DNA of 19,699 nt from an uncultured Lachnospiraceae bacterium (GTDB lineage Bacteria > Bacillota_A > Clostridia > Lachnospirales > Lachnospiraceae): the NCBI GenBank assembly GCA_900553635.1, contig USDU01000014.1:1-19699 (forward strand), given 5' to 3'. How positions within the stretch are numbered: the stretch's first letter is position 1; every line of letters starts with the position of its first letter. Shown here in pieces: positions 1 through 7,838 of this stretch. The notes beneath the pieces are model-generated. The model ran no database searches and was not told the origin of the DNA. It saw nothing but the letters and a program-made list of their open reading frames with translations. A program made the translations under genes and the position numbers.

Positions 1-1237
1 TGCCCTGGCCGGAATCCATAATCTTCACATAGAAGAACTTGTGATCTGCGTCCAGAGACACGTGTACCCAGCCATTTTCCGTATTATACTTAATGGCATT
101 CTCCACCAGATTCGTAAAGGCCAGAGACAGGCGGCTCTCATCCACTTCCGCCGTCACAGGACGGAAGCTCTCCAGTACCACCTCGATATTCTTTCTGGCC
201 GCGATGGGGCGAAGTCTTTTTAAAATCAGTTCCAGCAGATCGTTGATATCCACTTTCTCGATGTTCAGACTGGCTGCCTTCTTATCCATCTTCACCAGAG
301 CCAGCAGATCGGTAATGATCTTATTTTCCCGCTCAATCTCCTCAGCGATATCGCCCATAAACTCCTTGTAAAGCTCGTTTGGCACCTCGTCCTGGGTAAG
401 CAGGGAATCCGCCAGCACCTTCATGGACGTCAGCGGCGTCTTCAGTTCATGGGACACATTGGACACGAACTCCTGCCGTGATTCATCCAGGGTCCGCATC
501 TGCGTCACGATTTTATTGAACTCCTCGGAAATCTCTTCAGTCTCCGCATAGGTCTTTACCATCAAATCCTCGTTGGAATGACCGCTGGAAATCTCATGGA
601 GTTCCAGAATAATCCGTTGAATGGGCCGCACCAGCAAAATGGACAGCAAAATAGCCGCCATGGTCACCAGGATGCCATACACCAGGGTAAATACCCAGGT
701 ATTGCTGGTCAGGGCTTCCAGATTATCCCAGATGCTGTCCGTGGATACACTGACCAGCAGTACGCCCTGCACCTTGTTGGAATCTCCGGCGCGCACCGGC
801 ACGGTCATTTCAATAAACCGTTTTTCCGACAGCTGGTTCGTGGTTTCCCCCTTAAAGCAGCGGATAACCTCCTCAGATACCACATACTTATTTTCAATCA
901 GACCGTAAGTATCCTTGATAACGCGGAAATCCTGATCAATGATAATGATCCGTCCGTCGTAAAGACTGGCCAGCTGAGCCAGCTCGCCGTCGATCAGCTC
1001 CGTGGACGGATCCTCCATATAATTATAGCTTAATAACTGATTGGATAAAATTTTACACTGATTCTGCACCTCCGTGCTGCGCACGGAGATGGCCCGATCC
1101 CGATAACTCCTTAAGATACTGGCCGACATCAGAATCATGGGAAGCCAGCCCACTGCCAGCAGCACCAGCAGGATCCGAAATTTCAGACTCTTAAAATATG
1201 TAAATACGACTTTATGCCTGGAAATAATAACCCACAC
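1..1237 (-). CDS. Sensor histidine kinase, C-terminus cut by window edge
   Basis: Membrane sensor kinase that should phosphorylate the response regulator encoded immediately upstream. Reading the minus strand gives an open frame of about 412 codons with no stop to the left edge. Visible in order: TM1 (about residues 20-40), an extracytoplasmic sensor region (about 45-180), TM2 (about 182-203), a HAMP-like linker starting with RPIQRI, a HisKA domain with FVSNVSHELKTPLTSMK (phospho-accepting His at about 263), an N-box FTNLVENAIKYN, and the start of the G1 box (DSGQG), where the window ends. The rest of the ATPase domain is outside. The start is uncertain: no ATG precedes TM1, so I take a GTG at 1237 that overlaps the regulator's 3' end by 26 bp, without a clear ribosome site. 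The first in-frame ATG (1138) lies inside TM1. Architecture resembles WalK/PhoR-type kinases; the signal is unknown. Confidence 0.9.
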   Translation of the reverse strand, partial: MWVIISRHKVVFTYFKSLKFRILLVLLAVGWLPMILMSASILRSYRDRAISVRSTEVQNQCKILSNQLLSYNYMEDPSTELIDGELAQLASLYDGRIIIIDQDFRVIKDTYGLIENKYVVSEEVIRCFKGETTNQLSEKRFIEMTVPVRAGDSNKVQGVLLVSVSTDSIWDNLEALTSNTWVFTLVYGILVTMAAILLSILLVRPIQRIILELHEISSGHSNEDLMVKTYAETEEISEEFNKIVTQMRTLDESRQEFVSNVSHELKTPLTSMKVLADSLLTQDEVPNELYKEFMGDIAEEIERENKIITDLLALVKMDKKAASLNIEKVDINDLLELILKRLRPIAARKNIEVVLESFRPVTAEVDESRLSLAFTNLVENAIKYNTENGWVHVSLDADHKFFYVKIMDSGQG

Positions 1238-1898
1238 CCCACTTCGTATGCACGTATTTCGGCTCGCTCGGATTGGACTCAATTTTCTCGCGGAGTCTCC
1301 GGATATGGACATCCACAGTCCGCACGTCGCCCGGGTATTCATAGCCCCAGACCGTATTCAGAAGATTCTCCCGGCTGTAGACCTTGCCCGGATTCAGCAC
1401 CATCAGCTCCAGCAGGTCGAATTCTTTAGCCGTCAGATTAATTTCCCGACCGCCGATAAAAAGGCGGCGGCTGTCCAGATCGAGCTTCAGATCCGCAGCC
1501 TCGACCACCTTGCCCTTTTTTTCCTTTTCCGTACCGCCGGTACGCCGCATAATGGCCTTCATACGGGCCTTAATCTCCAGAATGTTAAAGGGCTTCGTGA
1601 TGTAATCGTCCGCTCCATACTCCAGCCCCAGAATCTTATCCATATCATCGCCCTTGGCTGTCAGCATGATAATCGGCATATTGGAGAACTCCCGGATCTG
1701 CTGGCAGACCTGAAAGCCGTCCAGCTTCGGCAGCATCACATCCAGGAGTACAATATCATACTCCTTCGCTCTGGCATATTCCAGCGCTTCCTCGCCGTCG
1801 TAGGCACAGTCAACTTCCATATCATCCTGTTCCAGACTAAACCGCAGTCCCTTCACAATTAATTTTTCATCGTCGACAACTAATACTTTCTTTCCCAT
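1212..1898 (-). CDS. OmpR/PhoB-family response regulator
   Basis: DNA-binding response regulator, 228 aa, the usual size for the family. The receiver domain (1-about 120) has the acidic pair D9/D10, the phospho-acceptor D53 in LLDVMLP, T80 in IIMLTAKGD and K102 in YITKPF. The C-terminal winged-helix domain (about 130-228) carries the family hallmarks LTAKEFDLLELM and GDVRTVDVHIRRLREKIE, ending KWGVGYYF. The ATG has GAGGCGGG a few bases upstream. It sits 33 bp after the comEA-like gene and its 3' end overlaps the proposed kinase start, so the three are probably co-transcribed. The sequence resembles WalR/YycF-type regulators, but accessory wal genes are not seen here, so I do not assign that name. 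Targets are unknown. Confidence 0.95.
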   Translation of the reverse strand: MGKKVLVVDDEKLIVKGLRFSLEQDDMEVDCAYDGEEALEYARAKEYDIVLLDVMLPKLDGFQVCQQIREFSNMPIIMLTAKGDDMDKILGLEYGADDYITKPFNILEIKARMKAIMRRTGGTEKEKKGKVVEAADLKLDLDSRRLFIGGREINLTAKEFDLLELMVLNPGKVYSRENLLNTVWGYEYPGDVRTVDVHIRRLREKIESNPSEPKYVHTKWGVGYYFQA

Positions 1899-1931
1899 GC
1901 TTCCCGCCTCGTTATCTTTTTTTATTCAGTC

Positions 1932-2516
1932 TCAAACCGTTATCTGGTCTCTGATTTTGTTAAAAACGCCCTCTTTAATACCCGGAATATTCATCAAATC
2001 CTCCGGCCTCTGAAATCCGCCCTTTGATTCCCGATAACGGATAATCTCCTTTGCCTTGGATTCGCCAATCCCGGAAAGTGTCATAAGTTCGGCCTCGGTG
2101 GCCCGGTTCAGGTTCACTAACCCGGATGTGCCCTCTGCCGCGGCTTCCTCAAGCGTCTGTGCCATTTCCACCGAGGGTACCTCGATCTTCTGCCCGTCAG
2201 ATACCGTCTCCGCCAGGTTCAGATACGTCCCGGCCGCGCCTTCCGTCATACCGCCGGCTGCCTCCACCGCGTCGGTAATCCGGCTGCCCTCCGGCAGTTC
2301 GTAAACTCCGGGAGTTCTCACCTCTCCGCAGACGTAAACCCAGATGGACGCTGCCTCTTCCTCTTCCGAATCCGCCGCCTCCGCTGTCGTCCCTTCCGTC
2401 ACAGTCTCCTCCGCCGCACTGTCATAGACCGCCGCCTTTTTCCCGCAGCCGGTCAGGCACAGCGCAAGCAGAACCATCATCCAAAGAAGCTTTTTTCTTT
2501 CCTGTCGATATCTCAT
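1932..2516 (-). CDS. comEA: ComEA-like SLBB / helix-hairpin-helix lipoprotein
   Basis: Likely surface DNA-binding protein of the competence (DNA uptake) family, 194 aa. The N-terminus has basic residues, a hydrophobic stretch and a lipobox LTGC with Cys24, so it should be lipid-anchored rather than held by a plain TM helix. A low-complexity Ala/Glu linker (about 31-56) leads to an SLBB domain (about 58-115, VYVCGEVRTPGVYELPEGS) and a C-terminal double helix-hairpin-helix domain (about 132-194, NLNRATEAELMTLSGIGES and MNIPGIKEG), which in this family binds double-stranded DNA backbone. comEB/comEC are not next to it; instead it heads a two-component operon. Its start has a strong AGGCGG ribosome site that lies inside a predicted hairpin. 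Family assignment is firm; a role in actual transformation is inferred. Confidence 0.9.
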   Translation of the reverse strand: MRYRQERKKLLWMMVLLALCLTGCGKKAAVYDSAAEETVTEGTTAEAADSEEEEAASIWVYVCGEVRTPGVYELPEGSRITDAVEAAGGMTEGAAGTYLNLAETVSDGQKIEVPSVEMAQTLEEAAAEGTSGLVNLNRATEAELMTLSGIGESKAKEIIRYRESKGGFQRPEDLMNIPGIKEGVFNKIRDQITV

Positions 2517-2520
2517 TTTT

Positions 2521-2542
2521 CCGCCTTTCTGAAAATAGGCGG
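2521..2542 (-). promoter_or_regulatory. Hairpin covering the comEA ribosome-binding site
   Basis: In the minus-strand transcript CCGCCU (2542-2537) can pair perfectly with AGGCGG (2526-2521) around a 10-nt loop. AGGCGG is the ribosome site lying 4 bases before the comEA ATG. Seen directly; a regulatory effect on translation is inference. Confidence 0.4.
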
Positions 2543-2567
2543 GTCCCCTCCGATACAGACTATCTTC

Positions 2568-2596
2568 ATTTTAGCGGAGATTGGGCAAGAATACAA
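2568..2596 (-). promoter_or_regulatory. Sigma-70-type promoter for comEA operon
   Basis: On the minus strand TTGTAT (-35, 2596-2591), a 17-base spacer and TAAAAT (-10, 2573-2568) stand about 50 bp upstream of the comEA ATG. Spacing is ideal and the -10 is a 5/6 match. It would drive comEA, the response regulator and the kinase. Confidence 0.6.
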
Positions 2597-2641
2597 GTTC
2601 TTTTTTAAGTCATGACTGTTCAGTTTCTTCACAGTTATAAC

Positions 2642-2683
2642 TGCAAAATCCATGAAAATCGGCTTCGCCGATGGGATTTTGCA
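2642..2683. terminator. Long hairpin after the DMT-like gene, possible terminator or palindromic repeat
   Basis: TGCAAAATCC (2642-2651) pairs with GGATTTTGCA (2674-2683), and inside it ATCGGC-TTC-GCCGAT (2658-2672) forms a second perfect stem; the two are separated by a 6-nt bulge on one side and 1 nt on the other. It lies 14 bp past the stop at 2697. There is no T-run on the minus strand, so it is not a textbook intrinsic terminator; a mobile palindromic unit or RNA-stability hairpin is also possible. Confidence 0.5.
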
Positions 2684-2696
2684 CTCCTGAATCACT

Positions 2697-3128
2697 CTAC
2701 TCCCACTGAAACACTGCGACGCCCACGATAGCTGCCGCCATGCCAATGACCTTCCGCCAGGAAAAATCAGCCTTTTCCACGCCAAAGATTCCTGCCAGCT
2801 CAATCAGATAGGCCGCCAGCAGCTGAGCAATGACAATCAGCATCACTGCCTTCGCAGGTCCCAGGGCGTCCATGCTTTTAATCACTGTAAATGTGATAAA
2901 GGCTCCGATGACGCCGCCCAGCAGCATGTACTTCGGCGTCACCTGAAGGATGGTCAGCGGGTTTTTCCGATCCGACAGCCCCCAGGCAATGAGGCAGGTA
3001 ATAAGGGCTGACAGCTGCACCCAAGCCGCAGAGGTCCATATGCTGCTTACCTTTGTGACCTCCGTATTGAAGACGCCCTGAATGCTCATCAGCGCCCCGG
3101 ATAAAAGGGCAATAAAAAATCCAATCAT
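2697..3128 (-). CDS. YdcZ-type DMT-family membrane protein
   Basis: Small integral membrane protein, 143 aa, that I place in the DMT_YdcZ (formerly DUF606) family of the drug/metabolite transporter superfamily. It has about five hydrophobic segments: 2-20, 32-50, 68-84, 92-112 and 127-141. The N-terminal MIGFFIALLSGALMSIQGVFN and GPAKAVMLIVIAQLLAAYLIE blocks are typical of the family. I choose the ATG at 3128, preceded at about 8 bp by AAGGAAG; an upstream in-frame ATG at 3176 would add a hydrophilic, poorly supported 16 residues. It follows the solute-binding protein gene by 71 bp and is the last gene on this strand before the long hairpin, so it may be the distal gene of the arg transcription unit. 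Substrate is unknown. Confidence 0.8.
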   Translation of the reverse strand: MIGFFIALLSGALMSIQGVFNTEVTKVSSIWTSAAWVQLSALITCLIAWGLSDRKNPLTILQVTPKYMLLGGVIGAFITFTVIKSMDALGPAKAVMLIVIAQLLAAYLIELAGIFGVEKADFSWRKVIGMAAAIVGVAVFQWE

Positions 3129-3199
3129 GACAAAGACTTCCTTTCCTGTTCTGTAAGTAAGGTTTAGTCTTTCCATGACTGGATGTTCTTATTCCTGTA

Positions 3200-4465
3200 T
3201 TATTCCGTCGCCTGAAGCTGGGACATGATTTTCCGGGTCACGGAATCCACTTCCGTATCCACGTCATTGCCCTTCCAGATGTTCGCGAAAGCGATCTCCA
3301 TCTCGATCCAGTAATTGCTTAAATCTGTCAGTTTCGGAACCTCCACGGAATTTTCATACTGAGTAAGCAGCACGGACATCTCCGGGTTCTCGTAATTTAC
3401 ACCCAGACGCACCGGCATTTTCTCGGACATGGTGTACAGCTCTGTCGCCTTGTCGTAGGTCACGAACCGGGCGAAATCCTTTGCCGTGTCGCGCTCCCTG
3501 GAGTAGGCGTTCACCACCACTGAATTGGTGACAGACAGCCCCTTGGTGGACAGCTCGTCAGTCAGGTTCGGTACCTCTGCAATGCCGTAGAAGTAACCGC
3601 CGTCCGCCGCGTCAATCTGCGCGATGGCGTCAGTCTTCGCAATGGTGTACACCGTCTTGCCGTCAATAAATTCCTGCAATACATTGTCGGTGGTCACCTC
3701 ATCCGCGTCAATGGCGAAAAAGGCATTCAGACTCTGGTAATAAGCCAGGCAGTCCTTGACCTCCTGGGCATCCAGAGAAACCTGTGCCGGGTCATCTCCG
3801 GTCTCGCCGCCAAGGTTTACATAATTCGAGATAAAGAAGAAGTTGGAGAAAATATCCGCCACATTCCATTTGAAGATATTCTCCACTTTTTCTGTGGCCT
3901 CCGTCGCCTCATAATTGTCCGCGTAATCCAGAATCTCATCGATGGTGGACGGGGCGCTGTCTACGTAATTCTTATTGTACAGCAGAAAACAGGTCTCAAA
4001 ATAGAAAGGATACGCCATCAGCTTTCCGCCGCAGGTGGCCGCGTCAATGGCCTTCGCCGGGAAATCCTTCGAAAACTCCTGCTCCGTAAAGCTGTCATTT
4101 TCCACCGTCAGTCCTGCCAGACGGGCTTTCTCCAGAAGCTCGCTGGACACCACAAAAAGATCCGGGCCGCCCAGATCGGAGATACTGGCCGTGTTGATAT
4201 GCTCGATATAGTCCACCGCCGTGACAAGCTGCAATGTGACATCCACGCCGGTCTGTTTTTTATAATCAGCCGCTGTCTGCACCAGATAGCTGTTCAGCTT
4301 CTCGTCAGTATACCACAGAGTCAGCGCTTTTTGCTCCATGTCCTGCCCGGCCTCCGCCGCCTCCTTCTGCTTCTGATGATAAGAAAAAGCCACCTGGCCC
4401 ATCTGCGCAAATACAAGCAGAACCACCAGGATGGCGATGGCTCTGCGATAAATCGTATGTCTCAT
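3200..4465 (-). CDS. Extracellular solute-binding protein (family 1-like)
   Basis: Predicted secreted or membrane-anchored substrate-binding protein of an ABC importer, 421 aa, typical length for family 1. Residues about 9-28 are hydrophobic after a basic start (MRHTIYRR), but there is no cysteine lipobox, so it would be either cleaved and released or kept by an uncleaved anchor, unlike most Gram-positive binding proteins. The mature part begins LTLWYTDEKLNSYLVQTAAD, like maltose/oligosaccharide-binding proteins, and contains GGKLMAYPFYFETCFLLYN, a typical hinge-side segment. No permease or ATPase gene is adjacent. Its ATG lies only 12 bp after the argD stop, so it should be read from the arg operon. 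Ligand unknown; sugar is the family default, and an arginine link is suggested only by position. Confidence 0.85.
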   Translation of the reverse strand: MRHTIYRRAIAILVVLLVFAQMGQVAFSYHQKQKEAAEAGQDMEQKALTLWYTDEKLNSYLVQTAADYKKQTGVDVTLQLVTAVDYIEHINTASISDLGGPDLFVVSSELLEKARLAGLTVENDSFTEQEFSKDFPAKAIDAATCGGKLMAYPFYFETCFLLYNKNYVDSAPSTIDEILDYADNYEATEATEKVENIFKWNVADIFSNFFFISNYVNLGGETGDDPAQVSLDAQEVKDCLAYYQSLNAFFAIDADEVTTDNVLQEFIDGKTVYTIAKTDAIAQIDAADGGYFYGIAEVPNLTDELSTKGLSVTNSVVVNAYSRERDTAKDFARFVTYDKATELYTMSEKMPVRLGVNYENPEMSVLLTQYENSVEVPKLTDLSNYWIEMEIAFANIWKGNDVDTEVDSVTRKIMSQLQATE

Positions 4466-4477
4466 GTGTGTAAAATC

Positions 4478-5680
4478 CTAACCTTTCACCAAAGCCCTTT
4501 CAAGCTTCGTAACCATTTCATCTACATGGTCCTTTGTGATGACAAGGGGCGGAACCAGACGCAGCACGTCGCTTCCGGCTGTGATCACAATCAGACCCTC
4601 ATCCATAGATTTTAACACAACTTCTCCTACAGGTCTACCCTGGATTACAAGTCCCTGGATCAGGCCCTTTCCTCTGCGGGCCGCGATGCAGTCGTATTTA
4701 TCCACCAGAGCATCCAATTTTCCTTCAAGATATGCACCCACTTCTTTTACATGATCCACGATTGCGTCCTGCTCAAAGATATCCAGCACCTTGGAAACCG
4801 CTGCGCAGACAAAGGGATTGCCGCCGTAGGTGGTGCCGTGATCGCCCGGTACCAGAGAGCCCAAAGCCGTCTTCTCATCCAGCACAAAGGCGCCCACCGG
4901 AACGCCGCAGCCCAGAGCCTTGGCACAGGTCATGATGTTGGGCTTCACGCCGTATTCCTGCCATGCGAACAGGTAGCCGCTCCTGCCCATACCGCACTGG
5001 ATCTCGTCCAGAATCAAAAGCGCGTCGTACTCCTCGCAGAGGGCCTTTACACCTTTCAGGAACTCCTCCGTAGCCGGGTAAATACCGCCCTCACCCTGAA
5101 TGGTCTCCAGAATCACCGCGCAGGTGTGCTCATTGAACTGAGCCCTTACACTCTCCAGATCATTGTAATCAGCGAAACGGATGCCGCCGATGAGCGGACG
5201 GAAGGGCGCCTGGTATTTCTCATTGCCGGTGACGGAGAGGGCTCCCATGCTCCGTCCGTGGAAGGAATGGTTCATGGCGATGATCTCGTGATCATTTTTT
5301 CCGTCCTTCAGCCACGCGTACTTGCGGGCCGCCTTAATTGCGCCCTCGATAGCCTCGGTGCCGCTGTTGGTAAAGAATACCCGGCTCATGCCGCTCATGC
5401 GCACCAGCTTGTCAGCTGCCTCTGCGGCCGGCTCATTGTAATACAGGTTGGAGGTATGCATCAGCTTGTCGATCTGGGCCTTCAGCGCCTCGTCGTAGCC
5501 CGGGTAATGATAACCCAGGGCCTGTACCGCGATGCCTGCCGCGAAATCCAGATATTTTTTGCCGTCGGTGTCGTAGAGATAGACGCCGTCGCCGTGATCC
5601 AGTACCACCTGATACCGGTTGTAGGTGTGAAGCACGCTCTCTTCCGCCTCTTTGATAATCGCCTCTTTATTTTCCATCAT
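4478..5680 (-). CDS. argD: Acetylornithine aminotransferase
   Basis: PLP-dependent class-III aminotransferase, 400 aa, converting N-acetylglutamate semialdehyde and glutamate to N-acetylornithine and 2-oxoglutarate. Visible features: [19 protein letters not shown] (phosphate-binding region, about 103-121), [13 protein letters not shown] (about 137-149), [14 protein letters not shown] (Asp225 binds the pyridine nitrogen) and the Schiff-base lysine K254 in [15 protein letters not shown]. The frame is open further upstream to 5857, but that extension lies inside argB and has no homology, so I place the start at one of two adjacent ATGs (5680/5677) behind AGGAGAGG. The start overlaps the argB stop, suggesting translational coupling. 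In some bacteria the enzyme also acts in lysine synthesis; the context here says arginine. Confidence 0.97.
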   Translation of the reverse strand: MMENKEAIIKEAEESVLHTYNRYQVVLDHGDGVYLYDTDGKKYLDFAAGIAVQALGYHYPGYDEALKAQIDKLMHTSNLYYNEPAAEAADKLVRMSGMSRVFFTNSGTEAIEGAIKAARKYAWLKDGKNDHEIIAMNHSFHGRSMGALSVTGNEKYQAPFRPLIGGIRFADYNDLESVRAQFNEHTCAVILETIQGEGGIYPATEEFLKGVKALCEEYDALLILDEIQCGMGRSGYLFAWQEYGVKPNIMTCAKALGCGVPVGAFVLDEKTALGSLVPGDHGTTYGGNPFVCAAVSKVLDIFEQDAIVDHVKEVGAYLEGKLDALVDKYDCIAARRGKGLIQGLVIQGRPVGEVVLKSMDEGLIVITAGSDVLRLVPPLVITKDHVDEMVTKLERALVKG

Positions 5681-6572
5681 AATAATTTTCCTCTCCTTCG
5701 CCCAGGATGGCAGTACCGATTCCCTTGTTGGTAAAGATCTCCAGAAGCAGGCAATGGGCAATTCGTCCGTCCAGGATATGCACTCTGGATACGCCGTTTT
5801 CGATGGCATCAATGCAATTGTTGAGCTTCGGAAGCATACCGCCGCCGATGTTTCCATTTTCGATAAGCTCTCTTGCCTCTTTTACATGAAGCTCGGAAAT
5901 CAGGGTAGCCGGATCCTCCGGATCTCTGCGGACGCCCTCGATATCAGTCAGGAATGCCAGCTTCTCCGCATGGACTGCCCGGGCAATGGCGCAGGCCGCG
6001 TCGTCGGCGTTAATATTGTAGGTGTTGAAGTCCTTGTCCATTCCCACCGGGCATACGATAGGCAGGAAATCCTTCTCCAGCAGGTCGTAGAGAATCTGGG
6101 GATCCACGTCCGTCACCTCGCCCACGAAACCGATGTCCTCGCCCTTGGAATACTTCTTCTCCACCTTCAGGAGACCGCCGTCCTTGCCGCTTAGACTGAC
6201 TGCTTTCACACCCAGCTCTTCCACTAGCTGAACCAGGCTTTTTCCAACTTTTCCCAGCACCATTTCCGCGATTTCCATGGTCTCTTTGTCAGTCACACGC
6301 AGGCCGTTGATGAATTTGGGCTCCATGCCGACCTTTCCTACCCAGCGGCTGATCTCCTTGCCGCCGCCGTGTACGATGATGGGTTTGAAGCCGACCAGCT
6401 TCAGAAGGGTCACGTCCTGGATAACGCTCCGCTTCAGCTCCTCGTCCACCATGGCGCTTCCGCCGTATTTGACCACGATGATTTTCCGGTTAAAACGCTG
6501 GATGTAGGGAAGGGCCTCAATGAGGACCTTGGCCTTCTCCAGGTAGGTGTTCATTTCTTCTTCTCTGCTCAT
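5667..6572 (-). CDS. argB: Acetylglutamate kinase
   Basis: Amino-acid kinase family enzyme, 301 aa, phosphorylating N-acetylglutamate with ATP in the second arginine-pathway step. It shows KYGGSAM (K35, phosphate loop), [11 protein letters not shown] (HGGG 68-71, substrate site), the [12 protein letters not shown] block and [14 protein letters not shown] near the C-terminus. It is longer than the roughly 258-residue arginine-insensitive E. coli enzyme and carries an N-terminal helix ending [11 protein letters not shown], the element that in hexameric enzymes forms the arginine-binding, feedback-inhibited assembly. Arginine sensitivity is therefore expected, which fits with use of ArgJ. The ATG has AGAGGAG upstream; argJ ends 20 bp before and argD overlaps its 3' end. 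Confidence 0.97.
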   Translation of the reverse strand: MSREEEMNTYLEKAKVLIEALPYIQRFNRKIIVVKYGGSAMVDEELKRSVIQDVTLLKLVGFKPIIVHGGGKEISRWVGKVGMEPKFINGLRVTDKETMEIAEMVLGKVGKSLVQLVEELGVKAVSLSGKDGGLLKVEKKYSKGEDIGFVGEVTDVDPQILYDLLEKDFLPIVCPVGMDKDFNTYNINADDAACAIARAVHAEKLAFLTDIEGVRRDPEDPATLISELHVKEARELIENGNIGGGMLPKLNNCIDAIENGVSRVHILDGRIAHCLLLEIFTNKGIGTAILGEGEENYYDGK

Positions 6573-6592
6573 AATCTTTACTCCTCTGTATC

Positions 6593-7822
6593 TTAAGAAC
6601 GATAATCCGCGTTGATTTTCACATAATCATAGGTCAGGTCACAACCCCATGCGGTGGCGGTGGCGTCGCCCATCTTCACGTCCGCAATGGCCGTTACCTC
6701 CGGCTCGGAAAGGATCCTGGTAGCTTCTTCCTCGCTGTAATTCACTGCCACGCCATTTTCAATGATCTGGATCTTACCGGCTGCGCTCTCGAAGAACAGA
6801 TCCACCTTCTCCGGGTCGAACTGGGCTCCTGAATAGCCCATGGCGCACAGGATACGGCCCCAGTTGGCGTCGTGACCGTAAATGGCTGCCTTCACCAGAC
6901 TGGATGTAACCACGGATTTGCTCAAAATCACAGCCTGCTCCTTGCTCTCGGCTCCCACGATTTTCACCTCGAAGAGTGCTGTCGCACCCTCGCCGTCGCC
7001 TGCCATTTTCTTTGCAAGCCAGGTGTTGACGGTGTTCAGCGCCTTGGCAAATGCTTTGTAATCATCATTTTCTTCTGTGATCTCCGGGTTCTCCGCCATG
7101 CCGTTGGCCAGCACCAGCAGGGTGTCGTTGGTGGAAGTATCGCCGTCCACGGAAATCATATTGAAGGTGTCTTTTACATCATTGCTTACGCATTTCTGCA
7201 GCATCTCTTTGGAAATATTCGCGTCGGTGGTCACGAAGGCCAGCATGGTACACATATTCGGATGAATCATGCCGGAGCCCTTGCACATACCGCCCACTGT
7301 GACGGTTTTTCCGCCCAGCTCCACCTGGACCGCGATTTCCTTATTGACCGTATCGGTGGTCATAATCGCCTTGGAGGCTGCGGTTCCGTGCTCCGGGGTG
7401 CTGCCCTTGGCTTCCTTTAAAAGGCTGATGCCCTTTTTCAGGCGATCCATGGGAAGCTGCATGCCGATGACGCCGGTGGATGCCACCAGAACGGCATTTT
7501 CCGGAACGCCGAGAACTTTGGCTGCCTCCTCTGCGGTCTCTTTACAGTAGCCCATGCCCTCCTCGCCGGTGCAGGCGTTGGCGATGCCGGAGTTTACGAT
7601 GACTGCCTGGGCATAGGGGGATTCCTTTACGATTTTCTGATCCCATTTCACCGGGGCTGCCTTTACGATATTCGTGGTAAATGTACCTGCCGCGTGACAG
7701 GGCTTTTCGCTGTATACCAGGGCCATGTCGGTCCGTCCCTGGTATTTGATGGCTGCCGCCGCTGCCGCTGCCTCAAAGCCCTTTGCCGCGGTGACGCCGC
7801 CCTTGATTTCTGTGATGGTCAT
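6593..7822 (-). CDS. argJ: Glutamate N-acetyltransferase / ornithine acetyltransferase
   Basis: ArgJ, 409 aa, transfers acetyl from N-acetylornithine to glutamate, recycling the acetyl group; bifunctional members also use acetyl-CoA. The N-terminus shows the family block (GGVTAAKGF ... [16 protein letters not shown]). The self-cleavage site is visible as [16 protein letters not shown], with T192 as the expected nucleophile released at the N-terminus of the beta chain. The family more often has Ala before this Thr; here it is Cys191. STGVIG (oxyanion-hole region) and the C-terminal [15 protein letters not shown] are also present. It starts 16 bp after the GNAT gene and is followed 20 bp later by argB. 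Mono- versus bifunctionality cannot be told from sequence, so the neighbouring GNAT gene is relevant. Confidence 0.97.
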   Translation of the reverse strand: MTITEIKGGVTAAKGFEAAAAAAAIKYQGRTDMALVYSEKPCHAAGTFTTNIVKAAPVKWDQKIVKESPYAQAVIVNSGIANACTGEEGMGYCKETAEEAAKVLGVPENAVLVASTGVIGMQLPMDRLKKGISLLKEAKGSTPEHGTAASKAIMTTDTVNKEIAVQVELGGKTVTVGGMCKGSGMIHPNMCTMLAFVTTDANISKEMLQKCVSNDVKDTFNMISVDGDTSTNDTLLVLANGMAENPEITEENDDYKAFAKALNTVNTWLAKKMAGDGEGATALFEVKIVGAESKEQAVILSKSVVTSSLVKAAIYGHDANWGRILCAMGYSGAQFDPEKVDLFFESAAGKIQIIENGVAVNYSEEEATRILSEPEVTAIADVKMGDATATAWGCDLTYDYVKINADYRS

Positions 7823-7838
7823 ATTGCCGTCCTCCTCT

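Noticed and set aside
1137..1862. Plus-strand open frame (241 codons) opposite the response regulator
   Set aside because: Antisense shadow; the regulator on the minus strand has all receiver and winged-helix residues.
2513..2803. Minus-strand 96-codon frame between the YdcZ-type gene and comEA
   Set aside because: Overlaps the real membrane-protein gene in another frame and runs through the hairpin and the comEA promoter; no homology.
4751..5734. Long plus-strand open frame (327 codons) opposite argD
   Set aside because: It is antisense to argD, whose catalytic motifs are complete; the translation shows no domain and no ribosome site. It arises from codon bias on the other strand.
5681..5857. 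59-residue N-terminal extension of ArgD
   Set aside because: Lies wholly within argB in another frame; the ATG at 5680/5677 has the ribosome site and gives the family's usual length.
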